DNA from: Sphingobacterium endophyticum
GTDB lineage: Bacteria > Bacteroidota > Bacteroidia > Sphingobacteriales > Sphingobacteriaceae
Direction of reading: 5' to 3'
Assembly: GCF_009733535.1 (NCBI RefSeq)
Contig: NZ_SMMI01000008.1
Location: 1-64,000 of the forward strand
DNA: 64,000 nucleotides
Every line of letters starts with the position of its first letter. Position 1 is the stretch's first letter. The position numbers were made by a program, and so were the translations under genes. The notes below the pieces were generated by a model. That model saw only the letters and a list, made by a program, of their open reading frames with translations. It ran no database searches and was not told the origin of the DNA. Of the stretch, positions 23,885 through 33,162 are shown in pieces.

Positions 23885-25957
23885 TTATTCTGAATCTAAT
23901 TTCTTCGGTTCCTCTGGAGAAGACTGAACATCCTCTCTGTCGGTATTAGGAATTGGCAGATCTGTCTGAGGTACTCCTCCACCGTCTGCTCCTCCATTTA
24001 CAAACTCATCATAAGTCGTTTTATTTGAAAATGGACGCTTCCCTAAAATTTCTTCCAAATCAGCTTGGAAAAGAATTTCCTTCTCTAATAATTTCTCGGC
24101 AATCTTGATCAAGCCCTCTTGCTTTTCCATCAATAGGTTCTTGGTTCTTTCATACACCTCTGAAATTAATACTCTAACTTCATCATCTATTAACTCAGCT
24201 GTTTGATCCGAATATGGCTTTTGGAATTGGCTATCTCCAGAACTATCTCTGAATGATACATTACCAACTTTATGATTCATACCATATACGGCAGTCATTG
24301 CATACGCTAACTTCGTTATACGTTCAAGGTCATTCTGTGCACCGGTACTAATTCTTCCAAATGTGATATCTTCAGCAACACGGCCACCCATCGTCATACA
24401 CATACTATCAATCAATTGCTCAGTAGTATATAAAAACTGCTCTTTTGGCAAATATTGTGCATAACCTAATGCAGCAACGCCACGAGGAACGATAGATACT
24501 TTAACCAATGGGTCAGCATGTTCTAAGAACCAGCCTGCAATTGCGTGCCCAGCCTCATGATAAGCAACAATTTTCTTCTCTTCTGGAGAGATTATCTTAT
24601 TCTTTTTCTCAAGACCACCAATCACACGGTCAATAGCATCTTGGAAATCCTGCATTTCGATTGCCTTTTTATTCTTACGGGCAGCAATTAAGGCAGCCTC
24701 ATTACATACGTTGGCAATCTCAGCACCGGCAAATCCCGGTGTTTGTGCAGATAATTTCTTGGCATCAACTTCTTCTGCTAATTTTAATGGTTTCAAGTGA
24801 ACATTAAAAATCTGTTCACGACCGATTAAATCAGGTTTATCAATGGAAATCTGCCTATCAAAACGTCCTGGACGCAATAACGCCGAGTCAAGAACATCTA
24901 AACGGTTAGTCGCAGCAAGGATAATAACCCCTACGTTGGTACCAAAACCGTCCATCTCAACCAATAATTGGTTTAAGGTATTCTCACGTTCGTCATTACC
25001 TCCCATGATGGAATTCTTGCCACGGGCACGTCCAATAGCATCAATCTCATCGATGAAAATGATACATGGTGCTTTTTCTTTTGCCTGTTTAAACAAGTCG
25101 CGTACACGTGACGCTCCTACTCCAACAAACATTTCCACAAAGTCAGAACCAGACAAAGAGAAAAATGGAACTTGAGCTTCACCTGCAACCGCCTTCGCCA
25201 ATAAGGTTTTACCAGTTCCCGGAGGACCTACCAATAAGGCTCCTTTTGGTATCTTACCGCCTAAATCGGTATATTTCTTAGGGTTTTTCAAGAAGTCTAC
25301 GATCTCCATAACTTCTTGTTTGGCTTCTTCTAAGCCTGCAACATCATTAAATGTGATGTTGATTTGAGATTCTTTATCAAACAACTGCGCTTTCGATTTG
25401 CCAATATTAAATATGGCACCACCTCCACCGCCTGCTCCACCGTTCATACGGCGCATCAAGAAGATCCAAATCACAACAATGATCAGCAATGGCAACATAA
25501 AGGAAATAAACCATCCAGCCCATGGATTGGTTCGATCTTCATAGGACACACCAACTTTAGGCTGCCCAACTGCCAAACTGTCTTGAGAAGCCTTCAGCTT
25601 CTGCTCCAAGATCTCTGCTGACGGCTCAGTAAACTGATACTGAGGACCTGTTGAATTTGAAAAAGATAAACTATTTGGGTTTGTAGAAATATCTTTGTAT
25701 TTCTCTTGGTCCAATCTATCCTTCTTAATATAAACTTCGACATCAATTAAATCATTGCTCTTATACGCAATTAACTTATCAACATCTCCAGGAATAAGCA
25801 TTTTTTGTTCAAAATCCTTGTAGGTAATTTTCTTAGACGTCTCTCCACTAAATAAGTATTGAAGCCCAAAAAACCCTACGATCATCGCAATCCAAAGCCA
25901 GATCATGTTAAATTTCGGTGGCATTGGCGTAATCTTCTTACTCGGAACTTTCTTCAT
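23885..25957 (-). CDS. ftsH: ATP-dependent zinc metalloprotease FtsH
   Basis: 690 residues. Two transmembrane segments (about 17-36 and 148-168) flank the periplasmic domain. The AAA domain has Walker A GPPGTGKT (244-251), [10 protein letters not shown], and the second region of homology [20 protein letters not shown]. The zinc motif is H467EAGH471. FtsH degrades misfolded membrane proteins and some short-lived regulators at the inner membrane. It follows rsfS by 33 bp and has a strong terminator. Confidence 0.97.
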   Translation of the reverse strand: MKKVPSKKITPMPPKFNMIWLWIAMIVGFFGLQYLFSGETSKKITYKDFEQKMLIPGDVDKLIAYKSNDLIDVEVYIKKDRLDQEKYKDISTNPNSLSFSNSTGPQYQFTEPSAEILEQKLKASQDSLAVGQPKVGVSYEDRTNPWAGWFISFMLPLLIIVVIWIFLMRRMNGGAGGGGGAIFNIGKSKAQLFDKESQINITFNDVAGLEEAKQEVMEIVDFLKNPKKYTDLGGKIPKGALLVGPPGTGKTLLAKAVAGEAQVPFFSLSGSDFVEMFVGVGASRVRDLFKQAKEKAPCIIFIDEIDAIGRARGKNSIMGGNDERENTLNQLLVEMDGFGTNVGVIILAATNRLDVLDSALLRPGRFDRQISIDKPDLIGREQIFNVHLKPLKLAEEVDAKKLSAQTPGFAGAEIANVCNEAALIAARKNKKAIEMQDFQDAIDRVIGGLEKKNKIISPEEKKIVAYHEAGHAIAGWFLEHADPLVKVSIVPRGVAALGYAQYLPKEQFLYTTEQLIDSMCMTMGGRVAEDITFGRISTGAQNDLERITKLAYAMTAVYGMNHKVGNVSFRDSSGDSQFQKPYSDQTAELIDDEVRVLISEVYERTKNLLMEKQEGLIKIAEKLLEKEILFQADLEEILGKRPFSNKTTYDEFVNGGADGGGVPQTDLPIPNTDREDVQSSPEEPKKLDSE

Positions 25958-25990
25958 TTATAACTCTTATACTACGTTTCACATCAATTA

Positions 25991-26365
25991 TTACGCGCTT
26001 TGGTACTTGCTCATTGCAGCGTCACCCCAAAGGTCTTCTATCCTATAATGTTCCCTTTTATCCGTCTTAAAGATATGGACAACCACATCGACAAAATCAA
26101 GTAAGATCCATTCGCCATTCCCCTGACCCTCTTTATGCCAAGGATCCTGACCAAATGCTTTATAAACTTCATCCTCAACGCTTTTTGCAATAGCGTTTAC
26201 TTGAACATTAGAATCGGCATGGCAGATTACAAAATAGTCAGACAAGGCTCCGTTCACCTCTCGCATATCCATCCTCACGATTTCGTTGCCTTTTTTCTCC
26301 TGCATCCCGTGAATGATCACGTCTGCTAACTTCTCCGACAACGAAGTTTTTTTGTTTTTACTCAT
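25991..26365 (-). CDS. rsfS: Ribosome silencing factor
   Basis: 124 residues, the usual length of the Iojap/RsfS family. Typical blocks are DYFVICHADSNVQVNAIAKSVE, WILLDFVDVVVHIF and YRIEDLWGD. RsfS binds ribosomal protein L14 and prevents subunit joining when nutrients are short. It is the first gene of the rsfS-ftsH transcript. Confidence 0.94.
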   Translation of the reverse strand: MSKNKKTSLSEKLADVIIHGMQEKKGNEIVRMDMREVNGALSDYFVICHADSNVQVNAIAKSVEDEVYKAFGQDPWHKEGQGNGEWILLDFVDVVVHIFKTDKREHYRIEDLWGDAAMSKYQSA

Positions 26366-26377
26366 TAAGATTTGTTA

Positions 26378-26385
26378 TACTTTTG
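26378..26385 (+). promoter_or_regulatory. Candidate -7 box for birA
   Basis: TACTTTTG matches TAnnTTTG, 42 bp before the TTG start of birA. TTTG at 26351-26354 lies 23 bp upstream, near -33 spacing. Confidence 0.5.
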
Positions 26386-26426
26386 ACTAATAAATTGTTT
26401 TCAAACTGTTTTAAATACAATACCTC

Positions 26427-27206
26427 TTGCAAAATAACACATTTTCGGGACATTCACTACGCCAAACATTAATTGTTTTGGACGAAATCACATCAACCAA
26501 TGATTATTTAAAATCTCAATTGTCAAATTTCAAGCCACTTCAAGAGTGGTCTGCCATTATGGCAAAAAATCAAACGCATGGCCGCGGACAAAGGCAAAAC
26601 TCCTGGACCTCAGAACCTAACTCCAATATCACCTTTAGTTTCTTAATATTCCCTAAGCATCTAGCCCTTCAAGAACACTTTACCTTAAACATGCTGATCA
26701 GCTTAGGAATACTAGATTGGTTGAAGTCCATCAAAGTCCCAGCATCCATTAAATGGCCCAACGACATCTTAATTGGAAACAAAAAAATTGCTGGTATTCT
26801 TATCGAAAACACAAGTAACAGCAAAGAAATTAAACAATCTATTATCGGCATCGGTGTGAATGTCAATCAAAAAGAGTTCTCACAGGATTTATCAAAATCC
26901 GCAAGTTCGATCCTCAATGAAACAGGATATTCAATCGACAATCTAGAAGAAGCCTGTCTGAATTTATTATCTTTTATTTATACCAGATACGAAAACCACA
27001 AAAACAAAAAGCTGAATAACAGCGACTTGCTGAAAGAATACAATGAAAATCTGTATAGGAAGAATATTCCCGGTCTATATTCCTCTAATGATTTAACCTT
27101 CGAAGCAATATTAATGAAGGTAGACGAGAACGGTAAGTTATACCTGTTAAAGGACAATGAAGAAATTACCTATTATTTTAAAGAAGTTGTATTTATAATG
27201 CAATAA
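26427..27206 (+). CDS. birA: Biotin--[acetyl-CoA-carboxylase] ligase, no HTH domain
   Basis: 259 residues from a TTG start, chosen because MQNNTFSGHS is the N-terminus usual in Bacteroidota. It activates biotin with ATP and attaches it to the carboxyl carrier protein. Motifs are EITSTNDYLK, the biotin-AMP loop GRGQRQNSW, and IKWPNDILI with the invariant lysine-tryptophan-proline-asparagine, then GIGVNVNQ. The N-terminal DNA-binding domain of E. coli BirA is absent, so it is an enzyme only. It is divergent from rsfS. Confidence 0.92.
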   Translation: MQNNTFSGHSLRQTLIVLDEITSTNDYLKSQLSNFKPLQEWSAIMAKNQTHGRGQRQNSWTSEPNSNITFSFLIFPKHLALQEHFTLNMLISLGILDWLKSIKVPASIKWPNDILIGNKKIAGILIENTSNSKEIKQSIIGIGVNVNQKEFSQDLSKSASSILNETGYSIDNLEEACLNLLSFIYTRYENHKNKKLNNSDLLKEYNENLYRKNIPGLYSSNDLTFEAILMKVDENGKLYLLKDNEEITYYFKEVVFIMQ

Positions 27207-27241
27207 AATGATTACAACTTCATTTATTAATATAGTAATAC

Positions 27242-27249
27242 TAACTTTG
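27242..27249 (+). promoter_or_regulatory. Candidate -7 box for the DsbD-like pair
   Basis: TAACTTTG, an exact TAnnTTTG match, 61 bp before the start at 27303. Confidence 0.45.
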
Positions 27250-27302
27250 AATTAAACTTTATACTGACATATAAGTCATAATATAGAATAAAACGGTTTT
27301 TT

Positions 27303-27755
27303 ATGAAAAAAATAAATCTATTAATTGCTTTTTTAGTCTTTGCCGTATCTAGTGTTTTTGCGCAAGTGGAAAACCCTGTTAAATGGTCTGTGGGATTTAA
27401 GAAGGTTTCTAACACTGAAGCTGTAATCTTATTAAAAGCGAATGTTGAACAAGGATGGCATATCTATGGATTGAATGTTCCTTCAGGTGGTCCGATTTCA
27501 ACTTCATTTACTTTTACCCCCGCAAATGGCGCTAAAGTAACTGGAAAACCAGCTGCCAAAGAACCTAAGACTAAATTTGAAGATGTGTTCAAAATGAATG
27601 TCCCTTATTACAATGGTGAAGTTGTATTCCAACAAAAAGTAACGTTGGCAAACAACAAACCAACGACTGTTAAAGGTGTTGCAACCTTTATGGCTTGTGA
27701 TAAAGAACGTTGTTTACCACCAGATGAATACGAATTTGCAGTTACAATCAAGTAA
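27303..27755 (+). CDS. Periplasmic DsbD N-terminal-domain-like protein
   Basis: 150 residues with a signal peptide ending VFAQ. The mature part has the immunoglobulin-like DsbD-alpha pattern with the cysteine pair C132/C137 in ACDKERCLPP, the form that receives electrons in DsbD. Here it is a separate protein, encoded 73 bp before a full DsbD core gene, so it probably carries reducing power from that protein to periplasmic partners. A terminator lies between the two genes. Confidence 0.85.
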   Translation: MKKINLLIAFLVFAVSSVFAQVENPVKWSVGFKKVSNTEAVILLKANVEQGWHIYGLNVPSGGPISTSFTFTPANGAKVTGKPAAKEPKTKFEDVFKMNVPYYNGEVVFQQKVTLANNKPTTVKGVATFMACDKERCLPPDEYEFAVTIK

Positions 27756-27776
27756 TTGATATTCTCGAGAAATACC

Positions 27777-27803
27777 AAAAGGCAGGTTGACCCTGCCTTT
27801 TTC
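27777..27803 (+). terminator. Terminator between the DsbD-like genes
   Basis: AAAAGGCAGG pairs with CCTGCCTTTT around a 5-base loop, followed by T residues. It ends 26 bp before the next start, so the second gene needs read-through or a promoter within the gap. Confidence 0.8.
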
Positions 27804-27828
27804 TTAGTTTCCCTATTAACAATCGTTT

Positions 27829-29547
27829 ATGTTTAGTTTTAAAAATGCTTTAATAGCCTTTAGCTGGCTTTTTTTAATAGCAATTACTCCATTAAAAGGA
27901 ATTTCCCAAGATACCCTCATAAATTTTGATGACGTAGAGTTTAGTTCAGGCCAAGAAGAGGCTTCTACAGCCGACACGCTGATTACCGATCTTGAAGGAG
28001 TTACTTTCTCCGATGGAGCAGATACTTCCAGTCAAGACTCCTCAAACAACGTTGCTCCTACCGTTATCTCTTCAGAAAATAGTTCGGAAAATACATCCCT
28101 TTGGGGCATTTTTATTGAAGGTCTTCTCGGCGGATTTTTGGCTTTTCTGATGCCTTGTATATTCCCGATGGTACCTTTAACCGTAAGTTTTTTTACTAAA
28201 AAATCAGCCTCTAAATTACAGGCTGTTTCCCAAGCATTGACTTACGGACTTTTTATTATCGTCATCTATGTGGCTTTAGGAATGCTGATTACCTTAGCAT
28301 TTGGCCCTGAAGCTTTGAACGCCCTTTCTACAAATGGCATTTTCAACTTCTTCTTCTTCCTGATGCTGGTATTTTTCGCTGCTTCCTTTTTCGGAGCTTT
28401 TGAAATTACTCTGCCAAGTTCATTTGTCAATAAGATCGATTCAAAATCCGACAAAGGTGGTTTGCTGGGATATTTCTTTATGGCAGCTAGCTTAGCGGTG
28501 GTTTCCTTCTCATGTACCGGTCCTATTATTGGTACCGTACTTGTAAACGCCGCTGTCAAAGGCGACCGTTTAGGTCCTGCTATTGCCATGTTTGGATTCT
28601 CATTCGCATTGGCAATTCCATTTGTACTTTTTGCCATGTTCCCAGCTTTATTGAAATCAATGCCTAAATCTGGCGGTTGGTTGAACAGCGTTAAAGTAGT
28701 CCTAGGATTTCTGGAACTTGCATTAGCCATGAAATTCTTATCCAACGTCGACTTAGCCTATAATTGGCAAATCCTTGACCGTGAAGTATTCTTGGCATTA
28801 TGGATAGCTATTTTTGGCTTAATGGGACTTTACCTTATTGGAAAAATCAAATTTGCTCATGACAGCGACCTGAAATTCCTATCAGTTCCCAGAACCATCA
28901 TTTCTATCTTTGTATTTTCCTTCGTCATCTATATGCTCCCAGGTATGTGGGGAGCACCATTGAAATCCATTTCTGCTTTCTTACCTCCAATCGGAACTCA
29001 AGACTTTGACATTTCCGCTGGCGTAAGTTCCGCTGTGGGACATGCGACCTCAACTGATGCAAACAGCAGAAAATACTTTAATCACTTCCACGATCGTGCA
29101 ACGATCAAAGGAATGGATCCTTATTACGATTATGACGAAGCATTAGCCGCAGCTAGAGCACAGAATAAACCACTATTGGTGGATTTCACTGGCTGGAATT
29201 GCGTCAACTGTCGATCCATGGAAGCCAAAGTCTGGTCTGACCCAGGTATTAAGCAAATGATCAATGAAAACTTTATCCTCGCAGAATTATATGTGGATGA
29301 TTACGTTTTAAAGCTTCCGGAATCTGAACAATATATTTCAAAAACAACCGGAAAAAAAATAAACTCGGTAGGTAGAAAAAATACTGATTTTCAAATTTCT
29401 AAATTCAACAGTAACTCACAACCTCTTTACGCATTGTTGGACAATGACGAGAATCTTTTGGTCCCAACAAGTGGTGCAAATTATAACATTGAAAGCTATA
29501 GAGCATACTTGCAATCTGCTATCGATGCCTATAAAGCTAAGAAATAG
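27829..29547 (+). CDS. dsbD: Thiol:disulfide interchange protein DsbD
   Basis: 572 residues. A signal peptide (about 1-27) and a Ser/Thr/acidic linker replace the usual N-terminal alpha domain. The membrane core has about eight helices with the redox cysteines C110 (LMPCIFP) and C229 (SFSCTGP). The C-terminal thioredoxin domain has C458-V-N-C461. It moves electrons from cytoplasmic thioredoxin to the periplasm. The missing alpha domain is supplied by the separate gene upstream. Confidence 0.92.
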   Translation: MFSFKNALIAFSWLFLIAITPLKGISQDTLINFDDVEFSSGQEEASTADTLITDLEGVTFSDGADTSSQDSSNNVAPTVISSENSSENTSLWGIFIEGLLGGFLAFLMPCIFPMVPLTVSFFTKKSASKLQAVSQALTYGLFIIVIYVALGMLITLAFGPEALNALSTNGIFNFFFFLMLVFFAASFFGAFEITLPSSFVNKIDSKSDKGGLLGYFFMAASLAVVSFSCTGPIIGTVLVNAAVKGDRLGPAIAMFGFSFALAIPFVLFAMFPALLKSMPKSGGWLNSVKVVLGFLELALAMKFLSNVDLAYNWQILDREVFLALWIAIFGLMGLYLIGKIKFAHDSDLKFLSVPRTIISIFVFSFVIYMLPGMWGAPLKSISAFLPPIGTQDFDISAGVSSAVGHATSTDANSRKYFNHFHDRATIKGMDPYYDYDEALAAARAQNKPLLVDFTGWNCVNCRSMEAKVWSDPGIKQMINENFILAELYVDDYVLKLPESEQYISKTTGKKINSVGRKNTDFQISKFNSNSQPLYALLDNDENLLVPTSGANYNIESYRAYLQSAIDAYKAKK

Positions 29548-29556
29548 GCTTTATTA

Positions 29557-29564
29557 TATTTTTG
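29557..29564 (+). promoter_or_regulatory. Candidate -7 box for pfkA
   Basis: TATTTTTG matches TAnnTTTG, 37 bp before the ATG. A second match (TATATTTG, 29589-29596) lies too close to the start for a normal leader. Confidence 0.4.
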
Positions 29565-29600
29565 TACATTAAAAAATAAGTATTTAGGTATATTTGACGT

Positions 29601-30575
29601 ATGAGCAACATTAATAACATCGCAGTATTAACGTCGGGGGGCGATTCCCCAGGCATGAATGCAGGTATTCGTGCAGTAATCAGAACAGGAATTTATCATG
29701 GTAAAAATATGTTTGGTATCCGTAGAGGATATGATGGATTGGTTCAAGGAGACATTACTCCGATGGACGCTAAATCCGTAGCAAACATTATTCAACGCGG
29801 TGGTACCATTCTAAAAACTGCAAGAAGCGATGAGTTCCGCACCTTAGAGGGCAGACAGAAAGCTTACGAAAATTTAAAGAAACTTAATATTGATGCATTA
29901 GTTGTTATTGGTGGTGACGGAACATTCACAGGTGCATCCAAATTCATAGAAGAATTTGATATTCCAATCATCGGAATGCCCGGAACAATCGACAACGACC
30001 TGAATGGTACTGATTTCACCATTGGATATGACACGGCTATTAACACCGTCGTTGAAGCTGTTGATAAGATTCGAGACACAGCTGAATCCCATGACCGCCT
30101 ATTTGTTGTTGAAGTGATGGGTAGGGACTCGGGATTGATCGCATTACGTTCAGGAATCAGCACGGGTGCTGAGGCTGTTTTAATCCCAGAATTAGAAGTG
30201 GATTACGACGCCATCATGAAGCGTTTGGACAAAACAAGGAAGAATAAATCATCACGTATTATCATTGTTGCTGAAGGAGATAAAGAGGGTGGAATGGTTG
30301 TAGCAGAAAAAATTCAAGCGAATTTCCCAGCATATGACGTACGTCTATCCATTCTAGGCCATATTCAACGTGGTGGTTCACCAACTTGTATGGACCGCGT
30401 TCTAGCTAGCCGCCTTGGTGTAGCTGCTGTTGAAGGATTGATCGAAGGCCGCAAAGGTGAAATGGCAGGTTTAATCTGTGGAAATGTACAATTTACGCCT
30501 TTCAACAAAGCAATTAAACATATCGATAAATTAAATGAAAATCTAACACGAATCGTGGAGATCTTATCATTATAA
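29601..30575 (+). CDS. pfkA: ATP-dependent 6-phosphofructokinase
   Basis: 324 residues, close to the E. coli PfkA length. It phosphorylates fructose 6-phosphate in glycolysis. ATP-binding motifs GGDSPGMNAG and GGDGTFTGA are present. The catalytic region GTIDNDLNGTDFTIGYDTA has the aspartate base, and GGDG with glycine at the fourth position indicates use of ATP rather than pyrophosphate. ILGHIQRGGSP is also intact. Confidence 0.96.
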   Translation: MSNINNIAVLTSGGDSPGMNAGIRAVIRTGIYHGKNMFGIRRGYDGLVQGDITPMDAKSVANIIQRGGTILKTARSDEFRTLEGRQKAYENLKKLNIDALVVIGGDGTFTGASKFIEEFDIPIIGMPGTIDNDLNGTDFTIGYDTAINTVVEAVDKIRDTAESHDRLFVVEVMGRDSGLIALRSGISTGAEAVLIPELEVDYDAIMKRLDKTRKNKSSRIIIVAEGDKEGGMVVAEKIQANFPAYDVRLSILGHIQRGGSPTCMDRVLASRLGVAAVEGLIEGRKGEMAGLICGNVQFTPFNKAIKHIDKLNENLTRIVEILSL

Positions 30576-30596
30576 TAAAGAAACAAGACTTTTTTT

Positions 30597-30629
30597 AAAA
30601 GGGGAATCCAGTTGGGTTCCCCTTTTTTT
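30597..30629 (+). terminator. Terminator of pfkA
   Basis: AAAAGGGGAA pairs with TTCCCCTTTT around a 10-base loop and ends in seven T, about 20 bp after the stop. Confidence 0.88.
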
Positions 30630-30740
30630 GTTATCTAAAATTTCTACCATTGGATTCAAAACCTGGACCTCTTAAGTTTTCCATTGAATTGCTCCTATTT
30701 TCCAGTGGATAGCTGGGCTCTGTATTGGTTCCGGTCGGGT

Positions 30741-30873
30741 ATCGCTCGGGTTTTGCTCGTGTCTGGTCCGCACCTTGCAAGGATATTGTCCACAGCTCGT
30801 CCGCTTGTGAGCGGACGAGCTCCGGATAAGTTTTGGACAAGCTGCGGATGAGACACGAGCGAAACACGAGCAA
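30741..30873. repeat. Long imperfect inverted repeat (~130 bp)
   Basis: The centre is a perfect 12 bp stem, AGCTCGTCCGCT (30794-30805) and AGCGGACGAGCT (30810-30821), with loop TGTG. Outside it the arms still pair imperfectly for some 50 bp each: GCTCGTGTCTGGTCCGC on the left against GCGGATGAGACACGAGC on the right. It is GC-rich beside AT-rich flanks. It lies in the pfkA-murF gap (30576-30978), which holds no gene. The form is that of a MITE-like or REP-like element; no transposase is present. Confidence 0.75.
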
Positions 30874-30954
30874 GACCAAAGCCAAACCCAAGGAAAACAC
30901 CGTTATGGGTTAGCCTTATTTTGAATTCTTTAGTTAATTTTAGATAAGCATGTT

Positions 30955-30962
30955 TACCTTTG
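30955..30962 (+). promoter_or_regulatory. Candidate -7 box for murF
   Basis: TACCTTTG, an exact TAnnTTTG match, 17 bp before the murF ATG. Confidence 0.45.
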
Positions 30963-30978
30963 TTTAAAATTAATTGCA

Positions 30979-32283
30979 ATGCAGATAGCCCAACTCTACC
31001 AGATTTATAAAGAATTTCCAAAAGTATGTACAGACACACGTCAAATCAGTAAAGACTGCCTGTTCTTCGCCTTAAAAGGAGATAATTTCAATGGCAATAG
31101 TTTTGCTGAAAAAGCATTGGAAGCTGGAGCAAAATATGTTATTGTAGATGACAGAAACTTCTATAAAGAGGATCCAGCATATATTTTGGTGGATGATGTT
31201 TTGGGTGCTTTACAGGAATTAGCAAGGTTCCACAGGAAACATTTATCGATTCCTTTTGTTGGCATAACCGGCACCAACGGAAAAACAACAAGTAAGGAAT
31301 TATTAAATAGCGTCCTCTCTCAAAAATTTAAGACTTATGCCACCAAAGGCAATCTCAATAACCATATCGGGGTTCCTTTGACCATCCTTGCATTAACTGA
31401 AGATATAGAGATAGCCATAGTTGAAATGGGCGCAAATCATGTGCATGAAATTGGATTTCTCTGTGGAATTTCTCAACCAACGCACGGCTTTATTACGAAT
31501 GTGGGCAAAGCACATTTGGAAGGGTTTGGATCATTCGAAGGTGTGATGAAAGCTAAGGGCGAACTTTACGATTATTTAAAGGAGAATAATGGTCAAATCT
31601 ATATTCAAGGAGATAATGAATATTTGATGCAGATGGCTCATGATAGAGGACTTAATCAGGTAATCTATTATGGTTATTCTGATAGAAATGATATTCAGGG
31701 CGGTTTAGTGGTTGCAGATCCCAATTTGACAATTTTTTGGAACAGCAAGGGTGCGGAACTGAGAAATGAAGTCAAAACAAATTTAACAGGTGCATACAAC
31801 ATCGAAAACATGTTGGCGGCTGTGGCATTAGGGAAAACATTTGGATTGAATACAGAGGAGATTAATCAAGGTTTAGGTGAGTATGTTCCTCAAAACAATA
31901 GATCTCAAATTACGAAAACTGAAAAAAACACGATTATCGACGACTATTACAATGCAAATGCTAGCAGTATGGCTGCAGCTTTGGGCAATCTTGCTGTAAT
32001 CCAAGCTGACAGAAAGGTTGCGATTCTTGGCGACATGTTTGAGATGGGCGATCAAAGCGAGTTGGAGCATAAGAAAGTCATTGAGCAGGCTAAAAGTCTA
32101 AAGCTTGATCGATTGATATTTGTGGGAAAAGCATTCTATGCCTTGAGAGATGAGGAAGCGACTTATTATGAGAGCACAGAAGATTTAAAAAATGCACTGC
32201 TGGAAACTCCGTTGGAAGACTATATGATCCTTCTGAAGGCTTCTCGAGGCATGGCCTTTGAGAGATTAATGGAGGTATTATAA
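30979..32283 (+). CDS. murF: UDP-N-acetylmuramoyl-tripeptide--D-alanyl-D-alanine ligase
   Basis: 434 residues. It adds D-Ala-D-Ala to UDP-MurNAc-tripeptide, the last cytoplasmic step before lipid I. The N-terminal domain has CTDTRQISKDCLFFALKG, the ATP loop is GITGTNGKTTSKE, and NHIGVPLTIL, EMGANH and the C-terminal DDYYNANASSM, ILGDMFEMG are family blocks. It stands apart from the usual dcw cluster. Its stop overlaps the VOC gene start (TAATG). Confidence 0.95.
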   Translation: MQIAQLYQIYKEFPKVCTDTRQISKDCLFFALKGDNFNGNSFAEKALEAGAKYVIVDDRNFYKEDPAYILVDDVLGALQELARFHRKHLSIPFVGITGTNGKTTSKELLNSVLSQKFKTYATKGNLNNHIGVPLTILALTEDIEIAIVEMGANHVHEIGFLCGISQPTHGFITNVGKAHLEGFGSFEGVMKAKGELYDYLKENNGQIYIQGDNEYLMQMAHDRGLNQVIYYGYSDRNDIQGGLVVADPNLTIFWNSKGAELRNEVKTNLTGAYNIENMLAAVALGKTFGLNTEEINQGLGEYVPQNNRSQITKTEKNTIIDDYYNANASSMAAALGNLAVIQADRKVAILGDMFEMGDQSELEHKKVIEQAKSLKLDRLIFVGKAFYALRDEEATYYESTEDLKNALLETPLEDYMILLKASRGMAFERLMEVL

Positions 32284-32672
32284 TGTTAGACCTAAAGGGA
32301 GTACACCATATAGCCATTATCTGTTCGGACTATAAAAAATCAAAAACCTTTTATACTGAAATTTTAGGATTCGAGGTTATTCAAGAAATTTATAGGGAAC
32401 AAAGGGATTCCTACAAGCTTGATTTAGCATTGCATGGCAACTATATCATCGAATTGTTTTCCTTTCCAAACCCCGCAGAAAGACCGAGTTATCCAGAAGC
32501 AAGCGGATTAAGACATCTTGCTTTTCAGGTAGTTGATATCGAGAAACAGGTTAAGATCTTGACTGATTTTGGTATAAAAACAGAGCCCATCCGTGTTGAT
32601 GAAACAAGTAATAAAAGATTTACTTTTTTCACCGACCCCGATGGGCTTCCATTAGAACTTTATGAAATTTAG
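32283..32672 (+). CDS. VOC family protein, YaeR/GloA2-like
   Basis: 129 residues. The glyoxalase fold with likely metal ligands in order: H8/H9 (GVHHIAIICSDY), E56 region (YIIELFSF), H in GLRHLAFQV and E in GLPLELYEI. The PERPSYPEASGLRHLAF block is typical of the YaeR group, whose substrate is not settled. It is translationally coupled to murF and converges with the rrf2 gene, with which it overlaps by four bases at the 3' end. Confidence 0.85.
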   Translation: MLDLKGVHHIAIICSDYKKSKTFYTEILGFEVIQEIYREQRDSYKLDLALHGNYIIELFSFPNPAERPSYPEASGLRHLAFQVVDIEKQVKILTDFGIKTEPIRVDETSNKRFTFFTDPDGLPLELYEI

Positions 32673-33115
32673 TCCTTACCTACCTCTAGGTTAAGTTCCT
32701 TTTCTTTATTAATTAGATTCGAAATACTGGTATCGTTTAAGATCTGCAGCATTGCATTTCTAACTTCGACAAAAGTATCTCTGATACCGCAAGCATGTTC
32801 TTCTACACATTCCTCGCAAGAGCGGTAAAAATTTAAGCTGACACATGGTAAAAGGGCAATTGGTCCATCAATAAGACGCATCACCTGAGACAAGTAGATG
32901 TCTTCAGGAGCTTTATTCAAGCTATATCCGCCACCAGCACCTTTTTTAGAATAAAGAATTCCGGCATTACGCATTTCAAGCAGGATTTGCTCCAAGAATT
33001 TCTTTGGAATTCGTTCTTCCTCTGCAATCTTGCCGATCTGCATAGGTTCTTTACCATAATTTCTACCCAATACCATTAGGGCTTTTATCGCGTATTTCGT
33101 TTTTTTCGACAGCAT
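32669..33115 (-). CDS. Rrf2 family regulator with an Fe-S-type cysteine cluster
   Basis: 148 residues. The winged helix has the Rrf2 signature MLSKKTKYAIKALMVL, IPKKFLEQILLEMRNAGIL and SKKGAGGGYSL. Four cysteines follow: C91, C100, C103 and C109 (LPCVSL, SCEECVEEHAC), resembling the cluster-binding loop of IscR-type members, so it may sense iron-sulfur status or redox. Targets are not shown; the suf operon lies about 20 kb away. A candidate -7 box is at 33142-33149. Confidence 0.88.
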   Translation of the reverse strand: MLSKKTKYAIKALMVLGRNYGKEPMQIGKIAEEERIPKKFLEQILLEMRNAGILYSKKGAGGGYSLNKAPEDIYLSQVMRLIDGPIALLPCVSLNFYRSCEECVEEHACGIRDTFVEVRNAMLQILNDTSISNLINKEKELNLEVGKD

Positions 33116-33141
33116 ATCAAACCTCTCTGGTTCTTAATCTT

Positions 33142-33149
33142 CAAAAGTA
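33142..33149 (-). promoter_or_regulatory. Candidate promoter of the rrf2 gene
   Basis: Minus-strand TACTTTTG lies 26 bp before the start. A minus-strand TTG at 33172-33174 is 22 bp upstream, near standard -33 spacing. Confidence 0.5.
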
Positions 33150-33162
33150 TAAAAAATAAAGC

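Noticed and set aside
28266..28745. 159-residue minus-strand frame
   Set aside because: Antisense shadow of dsbD with composition set by the opposite strand.
30631..30900. 89-residue minus-strand frame before murF
   Set aside because: It runs through the long inverted repeat, has no start signal and no family-like sequence.
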